In this document: in pieces, positions 43,501-53,151 of the stretch | Position numbering within the stretch: the first letter of the stretch is position 1 | Layout: every line of letters starts with the position of its first letter | Assembly: GCA_033807775.1 (NCBI GenBank) | Contig: CM066326.1 | Coordinates: forward strand, 48,413,617-48,477,616 | Length of the DNA: 64,000 bases | Direction: 5' to 3' | Source of the DNA: Saussurea involucrata | Taxonomy: Eukaryota > Streptophyta > Magnoliopsida > Asterales > Asteraceae | The notes under the pieces: model-generated | Seen by the model: only the letters and a program-made list of their open reading frames with translations | Databases searched by the model: none | Told to the model about the DNA's origin: nothing | Position numbers and translations under genes: made by a program

Positions 43501-44000
43501 NNNNNNNNNNNNNNNNNNNNNNNNNNNNNNNNNNNNNNNNNNNNNNNNNNNNNNNNNNNNNNNNNNNNNNNNNNNNNNNNNNNNNNNNNNNNNNNNNNNN
43601 NNNNNNNNNNNNNNNNNNNNNNNNNNNNNNNNNNNNNNNNNNNNNNNNNNNNNNNNNNNNNNNNNNNNNNNNNNNNNNNNNNNNNNNNNNNNNNNNNNNN
43701 NNNNNNNNNNNNNNNNNNNNNNNNNNNNNNNNNNNNNNNNNNNNNNNNNNNNNNNNNNNNNNNNNNNNNNNNNNNNNNNNNNNNNNNNNNNNNNNNNNNN
43801 NNNNNNNNNNNNNNNNNNNNNNNNNNNNNNNNNNNNNNNNNNNNNNNNNNNNNNNNNNNNNNNNNNNNNNNNNNNNNNNNNNNNNNNNNNNNNNNNNNNN
43901 NNNNNNNNNNNNNNNNNNNNNNNNNNNNNNNNNNNNNNNNNNNNNNNNNNNNNNNNNNNNNNNNNNNNNNNNNNNNNNNNNNNNNNNNNNNNNNNNNNNN
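43501..44000. other. Scaffold gap (500 N)
   Basis: Exactly 500 undefined bases, a conventional placeholder length, so the true distance is unknown. Linkage between the left half of the window and the Tat-E nest rests on scaffolding. Confidence 0.98.
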
Positions 44001-44405
44001 GAAGAGCTAGGATTGGTTGATAAGTGGAAAATACAGACCTCCAACGAAGATGACGAAGAAGTGGTCTCAAGTTCATCTCATTCACTTATCGGTAACATGA
44101 AGGGAGAAAACGTTGAAATACAAAGACTAGTGGTGGTACCTCGTTCTTTTCTTACACCAATAACTGATCTTATAAAGGATGAGGAGAAAGTTGAGTACAC
44201 CAGAAAAATCTTCATAGAGCTTGAAAAACCGAAGGTTGATGACAAGAAGGTAAACCCGGGATATGAAGACACCTTTGCAAAGCTAAAAAGTGTGATATCA
44301 ATAGAGTGCAAAAGACCCTTGCTTGGAATCTTGGTGGACTTTAAAGCGACCCACTACACAATGAAGAAGCATGTGTGGGACATTGATTTGTTAGATACGG
44401 GATAG
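44001..44405 (+). CDS. Tat-E ORF C-terminus, open into the gap, unrecognised
   Basis: About 134 codons are open from the gap edge to the stop at 44403-44405, with no ATG visible at the left. The sequence is acidic and Ser-rich at first (NEDDEEVVSSSSHSLIG), then mixed (VEYTRKIFIELEKPKVDD, YTMKKHVWDIDLLDTG). I see no pol or gag motif. Position suggests the end of the last ORF of a gypsy element. Confidence 0.45.
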   Translation, partial: EELGLVDKWKIQTSNEDDEEVVSSSSHSLIGNMKGENVEIQRLVVVPRSFLTPITDLIKDEEKVEYTRKIFIELEKPKVDDKKVNPGYEDTFAKLKSVISIECKRPLLGILVDFKATHYTMKKHVWDIDLLDTG

Positions 44406-44463
44406 AAGTGTGGAAGACGTCTAGCCAAAGATGTACAAGAAAGGTGCTACATGGGAGGCAACC

Positions 44464-46599
44464 TGTAACACCCCAATTTCTGAGCCAATTTAAACCTCAA
44501 GTTATAACAGGTTATGATAATAAATACTTCAACTTATAAAAACAGGCAGTGGATTAACCACCAAGAGTATATTCACATTTCAAGATCCTTCAAATAACCT
44601 ATCAATCTAATTATGTCACTACAACCAGATTAATCAAGTTATCTATCAATCCATCAAAATCTCTTCTTTGTTTAATTCATCCACCTCTGCTATATCAAAA
44701 CGTTCGTCCCACAACCCTTTACCTTCCCGAGCTAGTACCTGGTAAGAAAACATCAGTTGAGACGATTAGGCCAACGCCTAGTGAGAACATTCGTTTCCAC
44801 AATAATATTTGCAAAATCAATGTAAACAAGTTATATCAAACCTGATTACCCTTTTTCTTACCATACGTATAACTCTATTCTGTTAACACGATTTTTACCC
44901 AGTTCCATGAATATAACTGACACACCTTCCATCATCATACCATGTCTCAGAGCTACACTACGAATCTGCACTGATTCTAGAGTAATGTTTCTATTCCGGA
45001 AATCACAATATACACATGCCCATTTCCATATTTCATGAATATGACTGACAATAATTCTGTCATCATATCATACCCCAGAGCCACACTATGAATCTTCAAA
45101 GATTCTAGATCAATGCTCTCCACCAATAAATGGCGATTACACAAGCCCATTTATCGGTAAGGAAGCAGAGATCACAAGCACTTATGTCAATCTCACTATC
45201 TTCCGTAGAAATCAAGAATAACGATTAAACGAGTTATACCACACGCCTATTCCATGATTTCCCACACACACTGGAATAATGATTAAACGAGTTATACCAC
45301 ACGCCTATTCCATGTGATTACCAAAAACTAGTACCTATGGATCCATGACACTATCTACTCGTGCAAGTAAATGCTTATTACAGATTTCTCATATCATTCA
45401 GTATGAGCAAATCACCTTTATACCATATAGATTCCTCATATCATTCAATATAAGCCAATCTCCTTTACCTATACCAAACACCTGCCTAGTATCAAACCGG
45501 CACAGTTATCAAGCCTAACATACTACCCTTCGAATGTACGTATGTTCATGCTAAACTAATTATGTCTCAATCACTAAATCACGACGATTCACAATTAACA
45601 GAACTGAAAATTGCACAGTCTGCACAAAGTGTCCGGACAACCCAAAGTTTTCGGATAATAGGAGTTTTCCGGACAACTAAACCTTTCCGGATACATACTT
45701 AATCCGAACAACTGAACTTTCCGAATAATTCATACTTTCCGGATACCTATTTAATCCGAACAACTGAACTTTCCGAATAATTCATACTTTCCGGATACCT
45801 ATTTAATCTGGACAACACCCGGAAACTAAAGAAATCCGGATACTATCCGGTAACTAATTCTATTCGGAAACTACTAAAAAAAGAGACTTACCGGATACTT
45901 AATCGCGTCCGGACACATTCATTACCACGGTTTTCCGGATACGACGATTTATCCGGAAACCTTCGACCTGCAGCTCAAAATTCAACCTAATTCGATGTGT
46001 GTTCGATTCAGTTCATTTCAGACCATCCCATACAGTTCATAACCAATTTATACAGCTATTTCAAGGTTTAATTTAACATGAAAACACTGATTTGCACAAA
46101 TAACAAATGAACTCACCTCTTAAAGAAGTTATACCCACTTTGCACAATCTGATTCTTCAAATCTGTTGTTTATGATTCCAACCACCTATTCCACATTCAA
46201 ATTCGTTTTACAAACATAGAACTACACAGATTTTACCAGAAACCTTGATTGATTTACTTACCAAATTGATGAACAAAGCCAAACTTTCTTTCTCTTTTCT
46301 CTCTATCTCCTTTCTCTGCCTCTTGACCGACCCACACACAAGATACTGAGATATTTCTCAGCTTTACACCCCTTATCCACACCCACTTTCAACATTAACC
46401 ATACATACCCCCAAGTTTCATTAATTATACAATTCACACCTCAAGGTTTCAATATTTCCAAAAATAACACCAAACTCTAAACCCTTGTATTTTAACCCCA
46501 TTGAATTATAAAATTTCCATATAATTCAAGGTTTACACAAAATACAAATACATCCCAATCCTCATTAAAATACTATTGTTGAAAATTCAGGATGTTACA
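44464..46599. mobile_element. Solo-3: solo LTR with perfect TSD
   Basis: It starts TGTAACACCCC and ends GGATGTTACA, flanked by CAACC on both sides (44459-44463, 46600-46604). The length of 2136 bp and the inverted TGTAACA-type ends place it with the gypsy LTRs of Chr-1/Solo-1 style, but it is a distinct family. A tandem of two roughly 45-bp units recurs near 45230-45315 (GATTAAACGAGTTATACCAC twice). Minus-strand donor-like words (TTTG/GTAAGTA near 46258; GAG/GTGAGTT near 46114) lie on the far side of a TCCGGA array. Confidence 0.85.
45632..45957. repeat. TCCGGA array 5 (inside Solo-3), with 52-bp tandem duplication
   Basis: Nine exact TCCGGA words (45632, 45668, 45686, 45738, 45790, 45835, 45908, 45934, 45952) and several TCCGAA, TTCGGA and ACCGGA variants. 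Between about 45683 and 45835 a 52-bp unit is repeated about two and a half times, giving the regular 52-bp spacing of the sites at 45686, 45738 and 45790. Confidence 0.9.
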
Positions 46600-46604
46600 C
46601 AACC

Positions 46605-47501
46605 CATGAGGATTTTAATTTATGCATATGTCTATATTTATTTCCTGTCGTCTAAGCTCTTATCTATCTTTTGTTTTTCAGGATTTCCTTCTCCAAATGG
46701 AGCTTAAATGGATGCGCTTACCTCGCTAGCTCATACATTGGAGGACCACTCGCCAATCATGGGAGTTTATCGTTTCCCTTAGTTTTTTAATGATTTTGAG
46801 TGTCCGGGTCATATTGCGTACATTGAGGACAATATATGAACTAAAGTGTGGGGGTGGGATCGTTTGAATGAATTGGGCTATTTTTAATTTTATGGGTCAA
46901 ATTTTCGATTTTTTTAGCTTAATCGTGGATAGTTGTTTGTTCGACAATATGTTTGCGTATTTTTTTAAGCTTAAATTTGGATGATGATGAGTTTTGATGC
47001 GTATATAGCATGAATGAACTTGATGATAGCGCATAAAGTAGATTAGTAGGTGTGCCGTGTGCGTCGGTCAATTTTGATCCTTGCTAATCTCTTGAACAAA
47101 GCCTAAACATTGTGAGATTTTGAGCCTTTTGACTGAATATTTAGCATCAGTTTTACTTTCATTCTTATGTGATTACGTCTTGCCTAACTTTGAGCTTCTA
47201 GAACTTGACTTATCTCTCCTTAAGATTACACTGATTTTTACATGCTAATAAATATGACCAAGTTCATCGTTTGCTCAATTTTATGTTAACCCAATAGCCA
47301 TAAGCCTACCCTTTATGTTATTACTACCCTTTTTGCACACCACTTTGAGCCTTAGCCTATTTTCTTTGTCACCCACATCATATACCAATCCAAACACGAC
47401 TCACCCGACCAATCACCAAAGAAGTAGTCCTGGTATCCCCGTATGCTCAAAAGTGAAGTTTATATGTTGGGAAAGAAAACAGAAAAAAGAGAGAAAATTC
47501 A

Positions 47502-47567
<66 letters not shown>

Positions 47568-48155
47568 AAAAAACATTGTGTCGTAAAAAAAATGAATAAA
47601 GCAAGACGACAAAGAAGGGTGATGAGGATGAATATATGTGTCCCATCTTTACTCCCGGTCATCTAATGGGAATGAGTTTAAAGAGATATCTAAAAATCCC
47701 ATATGTAGCTTGAAACTTTAAGGGTAGTTCAATCGGAGTTCTCCTTTTGGCTTGAGGTCTTTCGCCACTCTTTCCTATACATATCCTTACCTTACCCATA
47801 GCCGAATTACTCGTTATACCCCGAAAGTCCTTTTGATTTTTATGCATGCTTTTAATCTAAGTAGTGAAGAGTGAGAGGTTTTTCTAGCCTATCGCAAGTG
47901 CATGTTAAATATAAACATTTTGAGCGATATAATTTAAACCAATGAGTGAGTTGAGTGTTTGTTGATTTTCCATTTTATGAGAGTGTTCTTGAGATTAGCT
48001 TGAGTCAATTTGACATGTACATGCTTGCTACTTGAGACTATGTTGCAAATCTGGAGTTCATGATATGCAATCTATGTTGACAGTCTCATTTGCACCATTG
48101 CATGCTAATTTATGTCATTACCAAGGACGGACAATGGTCCAAGTGTGGGGGTTTT
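46605..48155 (+). other. Tat-E 3' untranslated region with two polypurine tracts
   Basis: No sustained ORF. Polypurine-type AAGTGTGGGGG occurs at 46844-46854, after CATTGAGGACAAT, and at 48141-48151, after GGACGGACAATGG; the second borders the LTR. A (TA)n microsatellite interrupts it at 47502-47563. Confidence 0.65.
47502..47563. repeat. (TA)n microsatellite
   Basis: About 62 bp of pure TA. Ile/Tyr frames through it on both strands are artefacts. Confidence 0.97.
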
Positions 48156-48985
48156 TGATAAGTGCATATTTTAACTCATTTTTATATATGAAATTATCCC
48201 TTAATTTACAGTTTTCTAGACTAAGTATCACCACATTAAATATGGTCTGATTTGTATTTCCTTTTTATTTCATTAATCAAATAAGAGAGGAAATAAGTAA
48301 AAGAAAAAAAAGTAAAAAAATCCATGTGTGCTTCGTGGGTTCAGTGAGTAAGGAAACAAAAAGAAAAAAAGGGTTCTGAATATTGGGTTATTTGTATTTT
48401 GGAAGCCCATGATAGGAAGAGAAAAAGGAGCCCAAATCCATAAAGAAACGTGAGGGAGTTTGTCCAGGCTCGCATGCGTTCCTCTCCATCGCTCGGGCAA
48501 CTTTTTCTTGCAGAAAACCCACACCAAAACTAGCGTCGGACACTGCCTTCAATCCCGATTTTCATTTTTAATCAGTTTTTTTCGACGTGGGTATAAAAAT
48601 CAACATGGAACCATCGATTAAGAGGGGGGGGGGGGGAGATCGGCCATATTTTGAAGGAAAGCAAGGAGTCGATTTATTTAGGTTTCTTCACGGTTTCTTC
48701 AATTACATTACGTATTATATTGTAAGTTTAACATTTGCTTTCTTTTTTATTTTCTCAATCGAGCAATGAGCTTATAATCGTTTGGTTCGGATTGTGTTGA
48801 GACTTGTTGCACTTTTTACTATCATTTTTGATTTCCATTTATGCAAACTTTGAATTAAGCGTTGATCACAGTTCGGTCGGTTAATTTGAGTAGGTAACCT
48901 CGAATTGTTGAACCTAATTTTAAATTGCTAGATACAGTTATAAATCCGTAATTGTTCTAAATTCTATTTTAGTAGCAAATAATAT
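48156..48985 (+). repeat. Tat-E 3' LTR, cut by Sir-D
   Basis: It starts TGATAAGTGC straight after the polypurine tract AAGTGTGGGGGTTTT. A TATA-like GTATAAAAATC lies near 48590. A G13 homopolymer lies at 48624-48636. No CA end is identified before the Sir-D LTR, so the LTR is probably incomplete here. Confidence 0.55.
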
Positions 48986-49302
48986 TATTAGGACCATAAA
49001 TGTCCTACAATATAGAAAAAGTGATATAAAGAAAATAATATTAATTGTAAAAAGCCTTTAATGGACTTAATTTAGATTTGCTTAATGGGTCGTGGGCCTT
49101 AGGCTTTAGGCCTTGGTATAAATAGATAGCTTAGCCTAATTGTTTAGGTTAATCGTTCATAATCGTCCATTAACCATTGTAAACGTACTATTGAATTCTC
49201 TGAAATGGTTATGAAATAGATGGATGACAAATTGAAATCGTATTGTTCTTATTGATTATTTGTTCGTGATTTCTACTGTATTGCACTAATCTGGGATCCA
49301 CA
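48986..49302 (+). repeat. Sir-D 5' LTR
   Basis: The end ...GGGATCCACA borders the primer site. The start is set at TATTAGGACC by alignment with the Sir-A LTR start (TGTTAGGGTC), implying a G-to-A change in the terminal TG. A TATA box GGTATAAATAG lies at about 49114-49124. Shared blocks with Sir-A include GTCGTGGGCC and GATTTCTTATTGTTCG-like words. Confidence 0.7.
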
Positions 49303-49304
49303 GT

Positions 49305-49316
49305 TGGTATCAGAGC
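49305..49316 (+). other. Sir-D primer-binding site
   Basis: TGGTATCAGAGC matches initiator tRNA-Met and lies two bases from the LTR. Confidence 0.9.
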
Positions 49317-49766
49317 ATACAGACGATTCTATTCAAGGTGATTCAAAGGTTTCTGGTAAGTTTTGTCTTTGTTTTTCTGTCGACTGATAGATTATTCAAA
49401 AGTTCATCATTTTGTTCTTGTTGAAATCGATTGATTCTGTTTATTGCATTCGATTAGTATTCGTTCTATTAGTGTTTCTGCATCATTTCAAAGTCTAATT
49501 CGATTGATTGAGTAGCCTTCTTACCAAATCAGTGGTTTGGGTTTTTGTCTCTGTTCTTTAAAAAGTTCAAAAAATTTCTATCAAAATCATGATATTTTGC
49601 TCAGAAATCGATTAGGGTAGTGTTTTTTCTGTGTTTTGGTTGTTTCCTAACTTTTCAGGAAAGAAATCGGACAACCCTAATTGTTCCTCGATTCGATTTA
49701 GTCGCACAACCGCAGTTATCGGAAGTCTTCTATTGTTCCCGGGTAAGTTTCCAAATCTCGTCACTG

Positions 49767-50260
49767 TCCGGAAGAACCAATCCGGTAAGTTTGTCCGGAT
49801 TACCAAAAGTGTCCGGTAACATACTTTCTGGTAAGTTTATTTGGATTCTGGTTATTCCCGGACATCAATTGTTGTCCGAATTGTTCTTTGTTCCTGGTAA
49901 ACTCATTAGTTTCCGGAAACTCCAAAGTTCCCGAAAGTCAAAAGTTACCGATAAGCTCCAATTGTCCGGATTCCACTTCATCCGGACTCCTATCCGGATT
50001 GATCAGCTATCCGGTCAATCATTTTTCCCGGTAACCTCTTCTTTATCAGGTAAGTTATTCTTCCCGGTTAGTTAATTTTATTCGGTCACTTTTCTTTATC
50101 CGGTTACTCCATTTTTTTCCGGTAAGTCTGTTTTACCCGGTAACCTTGTGTTATCCGGTAAACTTATTTTTATCTGGTCATATATGTTATTCGGGCACTT
50201 CACACAATTCTGATCCAGACACTTCCTGATTAGACTCGTTTATCCGAATTCCTATCCGGT
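49767..50260 (+). repeat. TCCGGA/TCCGGT array 6 (Sir-D leader)
   Basis: Six exact TCCGGA (49767, 49794, 49912, 49965, 49981, 49993) and seven TCCGGT (49781, 49812, 50010, 50099, 50118, 50154, 50253) occur. Many units read CCGGTAAGT or CCGGTAA, so they overlap splice-donor-like words. The predicted leader donor TTCTG/GTAAGTTTT (49356) lies upstream and the gag ATG (50408) downstream; the noncoding span between them has no other feature. Confidence 0.9.
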
Positions 50261-50407
50261 AAGTCCTTTTGATTATAATCTTACGAGTTCTAGTTTAAGT
50301 CACTCTTAGACCCTGCGGTAGGACTATCACTCGTAGTGCCTTGCATTAGGATTTCCAATCTTGAATCGACACTACTGTCTGACGATCATGTTAGTGCATA
50401 CTTCACG

Positions 50408-52221
50408 ATGTCTCGCGACGCCTGAGCTATCGGTACCGACTCCAAGCCTCCAACTCTCTATCGAGGCGAATAAAGTCAATGGCGAGACAGATTCATTATC
50501 TTTATCGAATCTAAAGATAACTTCGAATACATCTGGCAAGCTCTCACTGAAGGCCCATAAGAAACCCCAATGCAAGTTTTTCCTACCCAAGTCGAAGGTG
50601 GTTCTCTATAGCAGGCAAAACCGAAGACGTTTGCCATGGTGACTGAAGAGGAACAGAACCGGTTCACTGGAGAGCAACAAGCAAATAGGTATTTTGTTCA
50701 GGGTTTGCCAAATGAGATATACACGGCCATTTATAGCTTCAAGCATACCTCCAAAGGCATGTAGGATCAAGTCGAGAAGATGATGAGCGGGAGTAAAGTG
50801 GGAAACCAGTTGAAGGTCAACAACTACATCACCCGATATGACGGCTTCAAGCAGCGAAAAGGCGAATCAATAACTCAGGCATATGAACGATTCTGCCTTC
50901 TTCTGAACGAGCTCCACAAAAACAAGATCACTCGATCTAACATGGAGAATGGCCTCAAGTTCTTAAATAATCTCTTGCCAGAATGGAAAGTGTTCATTTC
51001 TCATATCAAACACAACAATCTGATTGAGAACGTTCCAGTCCATGAGCTTTATAAGATACTCATGCAAGACCAGGATGAAGTCATGGAGACAATGAGCGCT
51101 CAGAAATCATCTTCCAAGTCACAAGCCAATCCCCTCGCTCTTGTATCTCCAAAAAGCGGCAAGTCATCCAGCCGTCACTCCAAGAGAACCCAAGAGACCA
51201 GTGAATCAAAACCAGAAGCTGAAGAAACAGAGGAAAGCGACTCTGACCCTGAGTTGTCTGAAATAAAGAAAGCTATGGCCCTGATCACCAAGTGTTTTCA
51301 AAGAAAGAAGTTCATCAAGAAACCTTCCTCTAATAATCAGCGCTACTCTACTACTCCCAACAAGCGCCACGATTATAAAGAGAAATATGAAGGAAAGAGA
51401 AAGTCTGACGGGCACAAGCAATCAGATCATAAGGAGAAGAACGAACGAAAGCCCGAGTCAAAGAAGAAGGATGAGCCAGTTATGTGCTATAACTGCGGTA
51501 AATTGGGCCACTTTGCCAAAGACTGCCGAAAACCCGTTGTACGTAACGTGGAATACTACAAGGCAAAACTGCTGTTAGCAGAACAGAAAGTTGCAGGAAA
51601 GGCAATATTGGTTGAAGACGACTTCTGGCTGAACCGTTCCGACGATGAAAGAGACTCTGAAAATGCCGATGCTTTCATGGGCAACCACTCTCCTCCGTCA
51701 GAAAAAAGAAATATTTGTCAGGTATGTATCCCTATCCATCAAGGCTTAGTTGATCAGATGAAATTACTTGTTCAAAGAATAGACTCCTATAAGGCTTCCA
51801 CTAATGAACAACTGATTGAAATTAATTCTTTAAAAGAAAAGCTAGATGTTCAAAAGAGAATCACTGAAAAGTATAAGTCCGACAATGCTAACCTTAAAGA
51901 AAATTGTACAAATCTTTCTTTAGCACCAAAGGACCTTAGGGCCAAAAAATCTGAGTTAAATTCAAAGCTTGATCAGTGTGAGGATGAGAAAGCAGAGATT
52001 ATCTATCAATGCTCCTCTCTTCAAATTCAACAAAAAAGAAGTTTTTGCTAAAATAACTGATCTTGAAACCAAACTCCATAAACGAGGTCAAACTGATCAA
52101 ACGATTCATATGAACAAACCTAAGGAATTCACTTATTTCAATAAAGAATGGGGAATTGGGTATGACAACCCACGATATTTGAAAAAGATTATGACTATGA
52201 GGCCTACTCTATACGAGTTTA
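50408..52221 (+). pseudogene. Sir-D gag, N-terminal 600 codons, broken and truncated
   Basis: The ATG at 50408 (MSRDA) aligns with the Sir-A gag start. Stops interrupt the first 120 codons. The frame 50780-52051 carries MMSGSKVGNQLKVNNYITRY, FCLLLNELHKNKITRSNM, a charged Ser/Lys-rich linker, zinc knuckle CYNCGKLGHFAKDC (about 51487-51528) and the coiled coil (SLKEKLDVQKRITEKYKSDN). A frameshift at about 52025, in an A-rich run, leads into 51969-52221. Sir-B then interrupts the gene. Confidence 0.85.
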
Positions 52222-52939
52222 TGTTGGTTCCCATATTCACGTTGTATCACATAAACAGCATAAAACAGACAGCGGAAGCATTATATAAAGCTATAAAATG
52301 TGAGTGATTGTGTAAACGATTATGTAACAAGAGAGTATCAATAGTGAACAGTAAGATGATAACAAGATCAAGTAAATAAGTTGCTCGTATATTGATAACA
52401 ATGAATAACACCAAGAACACGTTCAAGTGTGTGTATTCTGAAATCTCTCAGGAAACAAATCGTACATTGGTAGTGGTGTGGAATGTAGCAGTGTGTGTTC
52501 TCACAATTGTGGAAAACAATTCTTCCAAAATCTTACTATTTTGCGTTCCACTACATTCCTATTTATAGCATGATAAAGTGAAGACAGTGTACTATCTAAC
52601 CCCGAGGTGACACGTGGAAAGTGTTTCTCCATCCTTTTAGGGCTTACGTGGAAAGTACGGACATGTGTCTAACACTTAGAGATTTCTACGAGACTTAAGC
52701 TTCACAGAGGTCTTCAATCACCAGAGCTCTGATTGTCTTCTGGTGTGAACCGTTCTTCTGGTGGAACAGAAGAAGTTTTCTGCCAGAGCTCTGTCTAGCT
52801 CTGATGGTTCTGCCAGAGCTCTGTCGATCTCTGGTGGTCTTCTTGTTGATTTTCTTCTAAGTCTTCTGCCGGATCTCTGGTGGTCTTCTGACTTGTAATA
52901 TTTTCAATACTTTTACATCTTGTATACTTGGGGCTAACA
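52222..52939 (-). repeat. Sir-B 3' LTR with CAGAGCTCTG words
   Basis: The plus strand starts TGTTGGTTCCC and ends GGGGCTAACA; on the minus strand it begins TGTTAGCCCC, right after a polypurine tract. A minus-strand TATA box (GCTATAAATAGG) lies near 52558-52569. The exact 10-bp palindrome CAGAGCTCTG occurs at 52722, 52794 and 52814, among further CTCTGGTGGT and CTCTGAT words. The length is 718 bp. Confidence 0.82.
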
Positions 52940-52951
52940 ATTTCCCCTAAG
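52940..52951 (-). other. Sir-B polypurine tract
   Basis: Minus-strand CTTAGGGGAAAT lies directly before the 3' LTR. Its core is shorter than the GAGGGGGAG tracts of Sir-A. Confidence 0.65.
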
Positions 52952-53151
52952 TATTGAAAATACAAAAATATAAATTACAGAGATATTTAAACAAAAGACA
53001 GAGAAGGTTATCGTCTGTGAAACCTTGCACTATTCTTTTAAGGATGGTTACAATACGATGTAAAAGAATAAGTACACTAAGCGTAGTAACTTCCTCTTAG
53101 GATTCTGTCGAATCTTCTGATCAGTTCTCGGAAATCCAGCATAAGATTTAT

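Larger units (their letters stand above)
44001..48985 (+). mobile_element. Tat-E: 3' part of a Ty3/gypsy element (Tat/Athila side), nested host
   Basis: Evidence is the box CTACATGGGAGGCAACCCA (split by Solo-3), a CATTGAGGACAAT...AAGTGTGGGGG block and a second AAGTGTGGGGG polypurine tract just before an LTR start TGATAAGTGC (48156). This layout is usual downstream of pol in Tat/Athila-type gypsy elements. The left part is lost in the scaffold gap, Solo-3 sits at 44464-46599 and Sir-D cuts the 3' LTR. Confidence 0.6.
48986..52221 (+). mobile_element. Sir-D: 5' part of a copia element of the Sir-A family
   Basis: 5' LTR, primer site, leader with TCCGGA array and gag are present in plus orientation. 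The gag frame is cut at 52221 by the LTR of Sir-B, inside the word equivalent to RPKLYDF of Sir-A gag. The rest lies beyond the window. Confidence 0.85.

Noticed and set aside
43387..44085. ORFs of 200 or more codons across 43501-44000
   Set aside because: They consist almost entirely of undefined bases in the scaffold gap.
47315..47662. ORFs with Ile/Tyr repeats on both strands
   Set aside because: They translate the (TA)n microsatellite.
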